DNA from: Gracilaria domingensis
Taxonomy: Eukaryota; Rhodophyta; Florideophyceae; Gracilariales; Gracilariaceae
Direction of reading: 5' to 3'
Assembly: GCA_022539475.1 (NCBI GenBank)
Contig: VCMS01000464.1
Location: 1 to 50,645, forward strand
Length of the DNA: 50,645 bases
Part shown: positions 33,948 to 44,413 of the stretch, piece by piece
How positions within the stretch are numbered: the first letter of the stretch is position 1
Layout: each line of letters opens with the position of its first letter
Notes under the pieces: generated by a model
What the model was told of the DNA's origin: nothing
What the model saw: only the letters and a program-made list of their open reading frames with translations
The model's database searches: none
Position numbers and translations under genes: made by a program

Positions 33948-35207
33948 TTATCTTTCTGTTCTACGTTTCTTATGAACTACGAGAGCAACAACATCATCGA
34001 AAACTTTTAAGTTGTCGTCGAGGATGACATCCAAAAGGAGAAAAAAGTAGTACAGCTCACGTAGCTCATCCTTGATAACATTAAAAGAATTCTTCAATGT
34101 CAAAGCGTTCCTTCCTTTCTCAGTAACCGGCTCCAGGCCATGTTTTTGAATTATACGCCGGAACATAGGGCTCGCCATGTAGCTTAATATCTCCCAAAAA
34201 CGACAAACTTCGTCGAAAGTTCTCGGCTCCGGACGCCCAGACAAGCCAGATGCCACAGCGTGCTCCAAGATAGCAGCACTCATAACTTTTGAAACCGTTC
34301 CTGAGGTCAATTGTCGAAGTTTGTCAAGAAACGGGTAACAGCATCCACATTTGTCATATGCTTTATCAACAACTGATTCCTTCGATTTTCGTTTCACAAT
34401 GTTTTTTGTTGAGAGAACAACATTGTCCATTCTCAACCAGCAGTTTGCAACATTATTTCTCCTGAATCCTGACATAGCCATTCCAAAAGGAATATAGGCA
34501 CACATATCCTGGAGAAGTATTGTACATCTCTCAAGATTTTTACGACCCTCGCCCGAGAAAGCAGAACATGTGGACGATGGGTGGGATATATCTGCCACGA
34601 CCACGCTATCAAATCCGTTTTGATGAATTCTTGGAATGTATTGTTGAAAGGTGGTTAGAAACGTCTTCATGTAATCTTTCTCTTCTTTTGCGTTCAATCT
34701 GGCAAGCCAGAGAAGCTTCTTGTTTCCCTCTTCTGGCGGAGACACAGCTATTTCACGATGCATATGGGAAAAAATGTACCACTGAAATCCTATTGACGTG
34801 AGTGAGAACAATACTGGAAGCTCGGTAATCCAAGGTGGCATCATGCGGTGGATTTCGTGGATCAAGGGTATAGTTTCGGCTGCCTTGCGGGCCAAAGCGC
34901 GAACACCGGCATCTTCGTCGCCTCTCAATGAGGTATTTAATCCCCTCAGACCCCGCCAAAACGTACCCAGATTCTCATGCAGAGCCTTCTTAACCCGATT
35001 AGATCGGGCTGATCTAGAATGCAGATTACGAAGCTCTGATTGTATACTCTCGGGTAGATCGTTCACAACACCAGATGCACGGAGACGAAGACGTTCAAAA
35101 AGGTTATCGCCGCTTTCGGAAACATTGAGACTCACTAGACGATCATTCAGAGTCGCTATACTCGTTCGCAGATGCGTTGATTTTAGTGCGTCTTGATACC
35201 TTTCCAT
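33948..35207 (-). CDS. Hypothetical protein, 419 residues
   Basis: I do not recognise it. The ATG at 35207 directly follows a TAA, and the frame is clean to 33948. The protein is mostly helical and charged, with an N-terminal Leu/Arg-rich helical part, a central hydrophobic segment (WITELPVLFSLTSIGFQWYI), a Cys-containing middle (DKCGCCYPFLDKLRQL) and a basic C-terminus (HKKRRTER). The frame upstream of the stop (35474-35208) is in the same frame and also protein-like (MHDEQDVLDEASKNAIDF), so the true gene may extend upstream with the TAA lying in an intron or being a mutation. It sits in the block with the tyrosine recombinase and the iterons. Confidence 0.6.
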   Translation of the reverse strand: MERYQDALKSTHLRTSIATLNDRLVSLNVSESGDNLFERLRLRASGVVNDLPESIQSELRNLHSRSARSNRVKKALHENLGTFWRGLRGLNTSLRGDEDAGVRALARKAAETIPLIHEIHRMMPPWITELPVLFSLTSIGFQWYIFSHMHREIAVSPPEEGNKKLLWLARLNAKEEKDYMKTFLTTFQQYIPRIHQNGFDSVVVADISHPSSTCSAFSGEGRKNLERCTILLQDMCAYIPFGMAMSGFRRNNVANCWLRMDNVVLSTKNIVKRKSKESVVDKAYDKCGCCYPFLDKLRQLTSGTVSKVMSAAILEHAVASGLSGRPEPRTFDEVCRFWEILSYMASPMFRRIIQKHGLEPVTEKGRNALTLKNSFNVIKDELRELYYFFLLLDVILDDNLKVFDDVVALVVHKKRRTER

Positions 35208-36271
35208 TTAGTAAGAATGCTTACTAAGCGCTGAAGAAGTTGAGATCCGAAGTATCCTAGCTCTTTGTCGTACCTCACTATGAGACTTGAACACATCGTG
35301 CGCCAGGTTCATATGCCATGATTCGGAAAATTCAAATTCGCACTTTATTGTTGCGCTTAATCGCTGCAGCCCTTGATACATGTCGAGGATGAAGTCGATT
35401 GCGTTCTTGCTCGCCTCGTCAAGCACATCCTGCTCGTCATGCATTTGCGACAGCAGCGGCGTGATGACGAGCACAATGCCCGGAGCAGCGCCACCGGCAT
35501 CACAACTCGTTAGAGTTGTAAAGTTTGATCATGGCTGTCAAACATCTTGGACTACCATTCACATCATAAACTCTATGATATGCCTCTAGTGCTGCGCTCC
35601 AGGACGACATATTGATGTCCTCGTATATGTTCAGAGTGAGGGGCGCAAATTCAGACACACACAGAACAAGCTTCTTGTATCTTTTGAATGCGCTTTTCTG
35701 TCCACCATTAGACCATACATTGTTTGAATACCACCGTAAGAGTTTAGATCTACTTTTCGCATCACGTAGCAGACGCAAAGGAAGAACTCCTTGAGAAATA
35801 ATCCCGTGGTTCCATATTTCAATTACTTTCTCGATACTATTCGGTAGTCCAGGAATGAAAGGCTTGATCAGAGATGCATCGGTACGATTCTTACCTACCT
35901 TCTTCCCTTCAGCAGCTACGGTGGTATTTCTCCGAACCCTATCCTTATCGACTTCATTACTACTCTTGTCGTGAAAATCTGCATCCCCACCTCCACCCTG
36001 AACAGTCAGGCAGCTCTCAAACGATTGGTTTCTTCTTTCCATTAGATGCCTAAGCCTCCTCTCCAGCAATCGCAAGTGGACTTCATCATGCCTTACCTGG
36101 TTTTCCAAATTGACTTCTTCTTCGAATTCCAATGAAAGCTGACGATCTGCCACCCATCCGTTCGCAGATTTCAAAATGTGCCTAACGATTCCAGGACCTG
36201 TTTCCTTCTCAGCTTTAATCTGGACTGGAACCACAAACCCATTCCCTTTTCCTCCTCCTTGGGTAGCAGAT
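35208..36271 (-). CDS. Hypothetical protein, weakly GCR1_C-like; probable 5' part of the preceding gene
   Basis: Two frames make up this stretch: 36271 to 35500 and, after a frame change near 35500, down to 35208. The first has a Arg-rich coiled region (ERRLRHLMERRNQSFES) and then PGLPNSIEKVIEIWNHGI with LLRDAKSRSKLLRWYSNN and FKRYKKLVLCV. That spacing recalls the GCR1_C DNA-binding domain carried by many Crypton recombinases, though the match is weak and from memory only. No ATG starts the frame, so an upstream exon is likely. Together with the 419-residue ORF it could form one protein of about 760 residues. Confidence 0.4.
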
Positions 36272-36548
36272 TAAGTACCATTTCTTTCCATTAGCAAAGC
36301 ACCGGGACGTCAAAATACACCAAACTCACCAAATGAGGTCAAATGCCAAAACAAACGTGAACATGGGCAGATCATGGTAGTCTTCTCTTGAGTATCTATG
36401 AAAACGTCGAAGTAAAATTTTTTCCCAAATTTCCAAAATGTTTTACATGCTTTTTGAGTACATAAGATAATTTTAAAACATTAAGATCTTTTCCTAACAT
36501 TGAATAGTCATGATTGTTCTAGCTGTAAGTTAGCCTTGAACGCTCGCC

Positions 36549-36626
36549 GTGAACGTTCACAGTGAACGTTCACAGTGACGTTCACCGTGAACGTCAAAGT
36601 TCACCGTAAACGTTTACCGTAAACGA
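36549..36626. repeat. Palindromic iteron cluster 1
   Basis: GTGAACGTTCAC occurs perfectly at 36549 and 36562, then shortened or altered copies at 36575, 36587 and 36604 and beyond (GTAAACGTTTAC). The step is 12-13 bp. Confidence 0.9.
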
Positions 36627-36851
36627 TTATGGTGCCACCATCAGTGATGCCATCTGACAGTTAAGGGCAATACGCCATTTTTGTGTCTAACGAAAACCTT
36701 TACCAATATTACAGTACATATATACCATAAACAACTCATCCAAAAGAAAAAAGTTTAATTTTGATGCCAAGGTCTAGAGGTGGATGACTGAGTTTGAGAA
36801 CTCAAAAAGTTTTAGAACTGAAACACAACCTAGCTGCGCTTCCATGGTGTG

Positions 36852-37601
36852 TGTAGTGCAAACCCCTGTAAAGGAAGGCACAAAAGGCGTACGGGACCTT
36901 CCCTCCAAGAGGTAATCAGAGCAGATAGAGCGCTGCTAGAAATAGTGCAACGAGTTGGGTGTAAGCCGAGACCAAACCGTCACTTCGGGCGTATAGAGCT
37001 CAAGAGAGTCTGCCTAGAAGTCTGGGATGTTTTGTAGACAACGGCGATGCTGGGAGTGAGATGTCACGAGACACACACACAGACACTGATGTAGCACGGG
37101 CCGTGACGATTCCGGGTACTCGGACGGTATGGGTATTGGCCCACGGATGGGATGCTTTCGGCGGTATTGAGGTACGGTACCCTGAGGGTCCGGCCACGAC
37201 GTGGCGCAGATGAGTGTTGGTCGCGTGTACGCGTGTGTAGGAATGGGTGTGTTCACACATGTTTTTTATGCTTGTCGGATATTTTACTGGCCGCTGCCGC
37301 GGCTTGTCACGCGTACCACGTGTATGGACCTGCTTAGGTGTGCACTAGATTACTTAATTTACTTAATTTATCGATTACGATATTCTAAATATCTACAAGG
37401 TTACAAATAATACTAGTTCTCCCTATGAATGGACGTGGCAAGCACTACATGTGAGTGAAGAATTCAGCAAGGCTGTGTATACGACCGTGACCAATTCCCA
37501 TTGTGACCATTCCCAAGTAATTGGCAAACCATCGTACAACTCATAAAGAGCTTTACCTCACCTCCGTACGGGAGCGATCAGTATGAATCACAAAAGCTAC
37601 A
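36852..37601 (-). repeat. Probable solo LTR, related to elements 2 and 3
   Basis: It starts TGTAGTGCAAACCCC and shares spaced blocks with the LTR of element 3: CCAAGAGG, AGAGCGCT and GGGTGTAAG in the first 130 bp, TAAATATCTA near the end, and a CACAAAAGC block before the terminal CTACA. Length (750 bp) is also right. No internal retrotransposon sequence adjoins it, and I could not find a target duplication. It is considerably diverged. Confidence 0.5.
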
Positions 37602-37822
37602 AAGTTGCACGAAACGCGTTTTTCCGCAGTGTGCTATATGTTAATATCCAAATCATGCTACATTGTTGCAATGTAAGCTGTGATGGAACTTCTGCTGTCG
37701 AAATGGACACGATCTTTTACAAAACAAAAAGAAAATAAAAGGAGAGGACGAAAATGGCATGAATAGATATTTTTCTACATGAAATACAGAAAGGTTTCAT
37801 TTCATCGCCCCAGTTAAGTCTG

Positions 37823-37910
37823 GTGAACGTTCACGGTGAATGTTCACGGTATAGTGAACGTTCACGGTGAATGTTCACGGCTACGGTGAAGGTTCATGGT
37901 GAATGTTCAC
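37823..37910. repeat. Palindromic iteron cluster 2
   Basis: There are six copies: GTGAACGTTCAC at 37823 and 37854, GTGAATGTTCAC at 37836, 37867 and 37899, and GTGAAGGTTCAT at 37886. They come as pairs with a 13-bp step. Confidence 0.9.
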
Positions 37911-39063
37911 GTCTAGATGTGGGACAGGAACGTGAGGGTTAAAGTCACTCTGAGATTTTTGTACAAATAATGACAACAGAAGTCAACCATCGTCAAATGT
38001 ATCTACCTCATGAAACAGTGAACACCTGTTTGTCTCACAAAAGGCATTCAGTTCTATATCGTGCTTGTAAAATTATATATTCTTTCTGGCTGTAAGGTTT
38101 TTTTCGTATTCTTCTACCTTTGTAATATTTGTTATAGAGCTTTGTAAGTTAGAGCACATCCCTCTTGCCTTTGACTACCAGATATGTATCCTTTTATTCG
38201 ACGATGAAGACAAATACCATCATGATTTTCTGTCAAATAATTCCAGAAACTCGATCTCCTGTGCAGGATTCCATTTCATCATCAGTTCCCGCAAACATGT
38301 CTGATGGAAGAGGAAGTACGAACGGTTGAGTCAGTTAAAGAAGTAAAAAAAAACGTTCCTACCAGTCAGAACGCTGAAAAGTTTTTTTTTTCAAAGCCCT
38401 TTACCACCTGTATTCTCATGGAGAACATCCGACTAAATTTGCCTTGGTCAAGGTGGCACTATGGTTGATCTTATAAAAAGATGAACCAACCTCGGCGTAA
38501 GTTGCACGAGCGCGTTTGCGGCACTATATGGATGGTCGAGCGGACATATGTCTGTTTTCGATCTAAGAAAGATCAACGCGAGAATTTTCTATGTTCTTGT
38601 TGTCTTGATCCATGAAATTCTGTTCGGAAACATTGTGCAGATCTTTTAAACACGTTTTGCATGGCAACCGCTGCATCATAATCCATGTTTCAGTCAAAAA
38701 CGTTTAAGTTTTTAGAAGTAGTATCTTTATATTGTTTATCGAGGTTTTGCTTTCATATATATCTGCCATTATGTCTGACGTTTTACATACATTTATGAAT
38801 TTAAGGCTGGAGCTTTTCGTGAAAAGCAAGTGGCATTGCTTCACAGAGAATCAATATAATAGGAAGAGAATGGGCATTCAGACATCATTAATCAATATCT
38901 CTAACATCCCTATCTTGCAATAAATTTATGTCACCGACGTAGACGGACTAGGTGTAGAATTGAAAAGCTAGAACTTTTTTATTGCCATGTGTTGGTCTGT
39001 GCTAATGGACAAAGTTTTGCTATGTATAATCATCGTGAGCAGGTGACACTATGAACGTTAACT

Positions 39064-39145
39064 GTGAACGTTCACGATGTACGTTCACGGTGTACGTTCA
39101 CGGTGTACGTTCACGGTGTACGTTCACAGCGAGCATTCATGGTTT
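39064..39145. repeat. Palindromic iteron cluster 3
   Basis: GTGAACGTTCAC at 39064 is followed by four copies of the form GTGTACGTTCAC at 39077-39127 with a strict 13-bp step, then a weak copy. The cluster lies about 180 bp upstream of the tyrosine recombinase frame. Confidence 0.9.
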
Positions 39146-39322
39146 ACAATCCATTCAAATTTTAATTCATTTTCGGCACAGAAAATGTTTTGATGATGTT
39201 TTCACGAATTTGGAGTAAGTATCTTATTGGAACCAAAATGGGCCTGATAACCAACGGATAAATAACCTGTTACTAGACGTCTGAGGTTAGTGTTCCGATC
39301 TTGGGCTCAAAACCTCTTCTTC

Positions 39323-40528
39323 ATGGAGACTAGGTCTGGTACTCGAAATAGGATCACTAAACGCAATACACGTAAGCGTGCAACCTTAAACTTTGAAAGT
39401 CCGATTCCAGTCGAGAAACTGATTCACACCGCTACAAGCGAAGCATCGAAGGCGAACGCAAGGAAGGCCGAACGTGTACTGCAGACTTATGCTCAACAAA
39501 TCAAGGCTAATGATCCTCGTGAGGTAAGTGGCTCAAGCTCAGAGCTGATTATCAATTTAATTGCGCAGCATTGTAACTATGGACGAAATGACATGCTTGG
39601 ATATGACTCTGTGCTGGCGCTTTGTCAAGGGTTGCGCATCGTGTACTCGAATTATGGTCATCGCTCTTCATGGAACCCATCTCCTGGTTCCGGGAGTTTT
39701 GGGAACCCTCTCATACAAAATGAGGACTTGAACAATTTTAGAAGAGCTTATAGGGTTACGTTGAGTCGCAGCGGAGATATAAAGATGCGCACAAGGCCTC
39801 TATCTGTTCATCTAGCCTGTGACCTTGCAGAGCAATTTTGGTTTGGCAATGGTAAGGTTGTTAAGCCTACGGACGTTTTGTTGCATACAATTATTGTGGT
39901 TGGCTTGAACTTGGGACTGCGGTATGATGAAGTTACCAAACTTTCTTACAAACATGTTTCAACTACCAGCAATACTATCACGCTCACTATACCGGTAGCG
40001 ACTAAAAACTGTACCAGGGAAAGAACCTATAACATTCAGGAGTGGTGTGGTAGTCTGTGGTTACGATATTCTATCATCATGGATCCTTTTGTTGCCATTT
40101 TGGTTTGGCTCTGTTCGCGTGGGCCGTTTGAGGGATATCTCTTCTGCAACTTGAAAAACACGAATGCCGGGTGTATTTTGCAGTATAACACACCATTTTC
40201 CGTCAAGAGCTTTACAGATCTATTACAAAGTAGATTACAATCTATCGGTGTTGGTGAAGGAGATGCTTCGGCGTACTCCGGCCATTCTTTGAAGAGAGGT
40301 GCTGTACAGTTATATCGTTCTTTGGGATATAAGGATGAGTTTATCATGGAATTGGTGAAGTCGTCCGACTTTGCGTCATACGCAAACTATTGTGAGGTCT
40401 ACAACGACTGTCAAACCAGTCTACCTCGCTTTAATGGAGCCGAAGCTTTCTTGAACCATGCCATTACTCTTACCGAAGAACAGATAGATGAACAAGACGA
40501 AAGTGTAATGCGCGAGATCTACAAGTAA
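39323..40528 (+). CDS. Tyrosine recombinase (Crypton-like)
   Basis: Tyrosine recombinases cut and rejoin DNA through a covalent Tyr link; in eukaryotes they drive Cryptons and DIRS elements. The frame opens at GTG 39290, and I chose the first ATG at 39323 (METRSGTRNR), giving 401 residues with a basic N-terminus. The catalytic domain shows the first Arg in LGLRYDEVTKL, then SGHSLKRGAVQLYRSLG (His and Lys-Arg), then VKSSDFASYANY, whose first or second Tyr is the likely nucleophile. The core is intact, so the gene may be functional. No reverse transcriptase adjoins it, which favours a Crypton over DIRS. The three iteron clusters lie upstream, and a divergent minus-strand gene lies beyond them. 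Confidence 0.78.
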   Translation: METRSGTRNRITKRNTRKRATLNFESPIPVEKLIHTATSEASKANARKAERVLQTYAQQIKANDPREVSGSSSELIINLIAQHCNYGRNDMLGYDSVLALCQGLRIVYSNYGHRSSWNPSPGSGSFGNPLIQNEDLNNFRRAYRVTLSRSGDIKMRTRPLSVHLACDLAEQFWFGNGKVVKPTDVLLHTIIVVGLNLGLRYDEVTKLSYKHVSTTSNTITLTIPVATKNCTRERTYNIQEWCGSLWLRYSIIMDPFVAILVWLCSRGPFEGYLFCNLKNTNAGCILQYNTPFSVKSFTDLLQSRLQSIGVGEGDASAYSGHSLKRGAVQLYRSLGYKDEFIMELVKSSDFASYANYCEVYNDCQTSLPRFNGAEAFLNHAITLTEEQIDEQDESVMREIYK

Positions 40529-40668
40529 ATGGAAGCTACGCTAAATTGCAAGAGCTTTGGTTCGTTTGCGCCCGACGTACCTACGCGTTTGACCGTTCTT
40601 CGTGCCTCATCAAATGTTCTTGGTCTTGCATCAATTGTCCTGCTAATCAAGCCTTGATGAAAGATAGT
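40529..40668. other. Gap between convergent genes
   Basis: Only 140 bp separate the stop of the recombinase from the stop of the coiled-coil gene. Nothing else is seen. Confidence 0.5.
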
Positions 40669-41319
40669 TCACGTGCCGCGTGCCGTACATACATTGAGCT
40701 GCTTGCTACCCGTCCCGTTCCCTCGCCTCCGTTTGGATGTGACATTGGGCTGTTTAACCTTCCTCTGATTAACTGATGCGACTTCCTCGACTTTGACTTT
40801 TGCCTTCATCGCTCCAATAGCTACCATCAGTTCATTCTTGCTGAGCTTTTGCACTACCTCTACCTCATTAGCACTCAGCCTGGGAACAATCACCTTATCA
40901 TATTCTCTAACATCATCAACGTTGATTGATTCCGATCGCACAACTTGCGATGGAGAAGTCTCAGCACCAGGAACTTTCATCCTCCCCAGCTTTTCCGTCT
41001 CGCGGCCTGCGGCCTGCGCAGAACCACCACCTTTCTGCATCGCCCGAATAACTTTGGCGATTTGTTTCTTTGCCTGCTTCACTTCGAGTTCCATCGCACT
41101 CTTCTGGTCCTTTCTGAGCTGCGCCTCATTCTCCCGTAATCGATGGAGACAACCCTCCAACTCAGAACGCATTGTCTTCGATTCTCGTAAAGCGCGTTCC
41201 GTATCCTCGCGTGCAGCTTCAGCCGCGTTCTTATCACGCTCGAGGCTTGGTATCATCTTCTCAATGTCCACCCGTGAGCTGTCCCCGTTCTCGCTATAGC
41301 CTCCTTTCAAAAGAAAGCG
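40669..41319 (-). CDS. Coiled-coil protein, 5' part cut off by the LTR of element 3
   Basis: The frame encodes about 216 residues with strong heptad-like helix (RDKNAAEAAREDTERALRES, then SAMELEVKQAKKQIAKVIRA), an acidic-basic middle and a basic Lys/Arg-rich end (KQPNVTSKRRRGNGTGSKQ). It lacks its own start: at 41319 the sequence passes directly into the LTR, where the frame stays open to 41685, giving a 338-codon LTR fusion. The original 5' exon should lie beyond the far end of element 3, outside the window. The protein is not recognised; the C-terminal basic region suggests a nuclear role, by inference. It could belong to the same mobile element as the recombinase. Confidence 0.6.
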   Translation of the reverse strand, partial: RFLLKGGYSENGDSSRVDIEKMIPSLERDKNAAEAAREDTERALRESKTMRSELEGCLHRLRENEAQLRKDQKSAMELEVKQAKKQIAKVIRAMQKGGGSAQAAGRETEKLGRMKVPGAETSPSQVVRSESINVDDVREYDKVIVPRLSANEVEVVQKLSKNELMVAIGAMKAKVKVEEVASVNQRKVKQPNVTSKRRRGNGTGSKQLNVCTARGT

Positions 41320-42082
41320 TGTTGTGCAAAACCCAGCGATGGGGAAAGACACGCAAAGGCGGTTCAGACCCTCTCTCAAGAGGCGAGCACAGCAGTAGAG
41401 CGCTCCCACAGGTACGACACGGCAATGCCGGGTGTAAGACCGGGGTCGACCCTTCCCAAGTAATGGAGGGAGCGAAGCGGCGAAGAAGAAGCGTCCAGCG
41501 GTAGAGAACACACGACACAAGTCGGCAGTAGCGTCACGTGCGTAGCACGCGGTACCCACGAGTGTGGCGATGACACGCGAGAGCGGTAATAGCCCACGCG
41601 AGTGTGTCGAGCCACGAACGGTATGCACCGGTACACCAAGTAGTGCTACCTGTATAACAGGGACAGAAATAAAGAAAACACACACAAAGTAAACACGCGA
41701 AAGCAGTAGTGGTGTTAATGATGCCGCGAGGCGGATGATGAGCCCTGCACAAGGTGCCGACTCTCCGGGAGGAGGATATCGGTCACCAAGGGTGAAACAT
41801 CAGAGCCGAACACTCGGTTAGTCCGTTTACTTCCCCGACAATGGGTGCAGCTCAACCTACTAAGTAGTGTAGAGTGCCACTGTCAAGTGTGCAACCGGGC
41901 TAACTAAAATAAATAATAAATATCTAGAATATCCCAAAGTTGGCTGCCAACCGTCCATACACGTGTGTAGCCATCCAGCAATGATGTGCCAACCTCACCA
42001 GAGTCCTTGACCTCCACTGCACTGCAGGGGCAGTGATTTCACACCAAAAGCGAGCAAATACCGCATAAAGCGTGGCTCTACA
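41320..42082 (-). repeat. 3' LTR of element 3, 763 bp
   Basis: It begins TGTTGTGCAA and ends GGCTCTACA with TG...CA borders. It is about 98% identical to 29311-30069. A polypurine tract on the coding strand adjoins it inside. Confidence 0.9.
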
Positions 42083-42094
42083 TATCCCCCTTCT
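42083..42094 (-). other. Polypurine tract of element 3
   Basis: The plus strand reads TATCCCCCTTCT immediately inside the LTR, which on the minus strand is the plus-strand primer site. Confidence 0.7.
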
Positions 42095-44140
42095 GAGGTG
42101 CGAACACTACGTCTTCATGACGGTTGAAGCACCGGACAAACCAACAACGTTGTGCATCCAACCGCAAGAGCGGTATCTGCGAGCGATCGTGATGAATTTG
42201 CGCCATCTTACCCGTTTCTGGGTCTATATGCGTCGTCCTGTACCTCCTATGAAGTTGCGATCACCGTCTATCGACGTGCCATAACGTTCCCGACATCGTC
42301 GTGAAAATGGTTGCAGCACGCCCAGATTGGGGTTCACTGCGTTTCATTCACGCCCAATAACGGTCCTGGAGCCCGCGCAATATGCGTTTGGGCTTCTCTA
42401 GTGGGTGCGCAACCAACGTCCTTGACGGTGCCCTTGCCCGCAGTACGGCGAGCCGACTTCCTGCCAAGCAGTGCTGCAGCAACGCTCGACACACCCGAAC
42501 GGGAGCGGTCCTCCTGAACTTCGTTCACTGTCCCGGGGTTCCGGTGCTATACTTCTCTGAGGCGCCTATTTTCCCTTTCAGGGGCGGTTGCCACACTGTG
42601 GAATCGACAAGCGCGATCCAAGGTCACCCAGTACAGTAGCGACCTTTTCCTGCCCAATTCCTTCCTCTCCGAGGTCCACCGTCCCGTTATACGGTCGCTC
42701 ACATCACGCAATCAAGCGGCACGTAGTCTCTAGATGGGTTCAGAAGTTACGACATTGTCGAATCAACGCTGCCGACGACGTTTCGGAAACTTCACACAAA
42801 GAAATTGGGAATTTGACATACCCGAAAAATTGTAGTCGCCATAACTTTTGAACCAGCTACGCTCTGAACAAACCCAATACATCGGAGAACTCCTGAGAAT
42901 CAGAGCTTTTATTTGACAACAAAACTGTTGGGATTGAACACCACTAAGTGGGAAAGCCCGACCCATTTCAGTTGACAAAAATGCGGTCTAAAAATAGATT
43001 GTTGAACCGAAACGGTGCCGTAGCTCCAAAGTTCTTCAAGACAATTGCGTTCGGTTTCCGCCAAAGTGTTTGTATACATCCAGTGACTACTGGTACAAAA
43101 CCGTTGAAGAAACGAGCCAGTATTCACCGAGTTACGGGTCTTTTGCAGATGACCCTCGCAAGGTACTGTAGAGGTGATACACCCGACATCGGAGAACCGC
43201 GAAAAAGACCAGAAACGACTGGTAATCGATACCAACGCCTTGTGCGGCTGTACCAGAGACCGCAGAAGCGTAAAAGACGGCCTCCACAACGGAGTGAACA
43301 GTAGTAGACGTGGTCGAAAGTCGTTGACAGCAGCAATTAAACCGGTAATCCGTGAAAACGTTCAACCGGATGACGGCGTACTAGACCTTAATCAAGGTTC
43401 AACCTCTACCGAGGGCAGTCACTAGACCTCACAGAGGGTTCGTGAAACCCAAAATCAAACACACCAGCAAGGCTGAGACAACAAATGACACCATAAAAAT
43501 GGGTCGCAAAACAACAATGATCCTTCAACAAGATGTGTATCTTCCGGTCCCGTACCGTGCAGAACTCACGAGAACGTCTCGGTAAGCTTTCGGAAACCCG
43601 TGCAAACGGTGAGATGGAATGATAGGCCGCAGTGCGGGCGCAAACGAAGCTCCAGAGATATCGGTTAACCAGAAACTATCCTCGACCACGAGAGTGACGA
43701 ACCCTTACAAAGGTGATGATAACCGATGAAGATCGGGGTTCTTCCGCAATATGCGTGACGGTTTCGAACCTCGGCCGCATGTGGCGTGCAGTGAGAACCG
43801 TGAAACGTGCAAAGACCGTCACTGACGAGAACGAACCCTGTTCAACGTGAAAGCCAAACGAACGAGCGGTGCTCCTCGAAAATGGCAAAAGGTGATCAAA
43901 CCGGTAGATACACATGATGTACACGGAAATTGTACACCCTTCTGCTAGGGAAAAACCGTGATTGCGGTCCACTATGGTAGTAGCGAACCCGCAAGCTGGA
44001 CAAAAAACCTAACAGGTAAACAACATCGAAAACGATTGAATAGCGATTAGACACGACATGAGTCGGATTCCAACCGCAAAATGCGAGCAACCAAGTGACC
44101 CCACATGGGTGAGAGTCACATGTGAAACTCCTTCTTCATA
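42095..44140. other. Region between 3' LTR and pol, element 3
   Basis: In elements 1 and 2 this place holds the antisense gene. Here I see only short frames (up to 126 codons) on both strands with no clear protein, so the gene is lost, replaced or unrecognisable. Confidence 0.4.
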
Positions 44141-44149
44141 ACTTCGCAT

Positions 44150-44332
44150 CTGAATGACAATTCCTCTCCATAGAGTCTTCATTCTTCTTCCGAGTGTACT
44201 TCATCCTCTTCAGAGTGCAACTAAACTTCTCCTCACCTGAGGGCATAACTGATCTTGAACTCAACTCTCTTCTTCCTAGAGTGTCTCCTCACCACGCGAG
44301 TAGCGGTACAGTACTCCTCTGGAGGTTGTCGC
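44150..44332. repeat. Array of mini-hairpins after pol, element 3
   Basis: Short inverted repeats CTCTCCATAGAG, CTCTTCAGAG, CTCTCTTCTTCCTAGAG, CTCCTCACCACGCGAG and CCTCTGGAGG follow one another within 180 bp just after the pol stop, as in element 2 although the spacers differ. Confidence 0.65.
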
Positions 44333-44413
44333 AGTGTTCCTTGATTGAGTGTTGTCGTTCGTAGAACCGTTCGTGCGCGGTACGCGATACGCCTCCGTCT
44401 CCAACGACGTGTG

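Larger units (their letters stand above)
36272..39289. other. 3-kb non-coding region between divergent genes
   Basis: No gene is called. It holds three clusters of a palindromic iteron and a probable solo LTR (both listed separately) and is AT-rich. A 63-codon frame at 38732-38923 lacks support. Confidence 0.5.

Noticed and set aside
36840..37601. Five-base target duplication around the solo LTR
   Set aside because: I compared GTGTG or CATGG on the left with AAGTT on the right and found no match.
38341..38396. A9-CGTTC ... GAACG ... T10 possible hairpin terminator
   Set aside because: The stem is mostly A/T runs in AT-rich DNA, and there is no adjacent gene that it could end.
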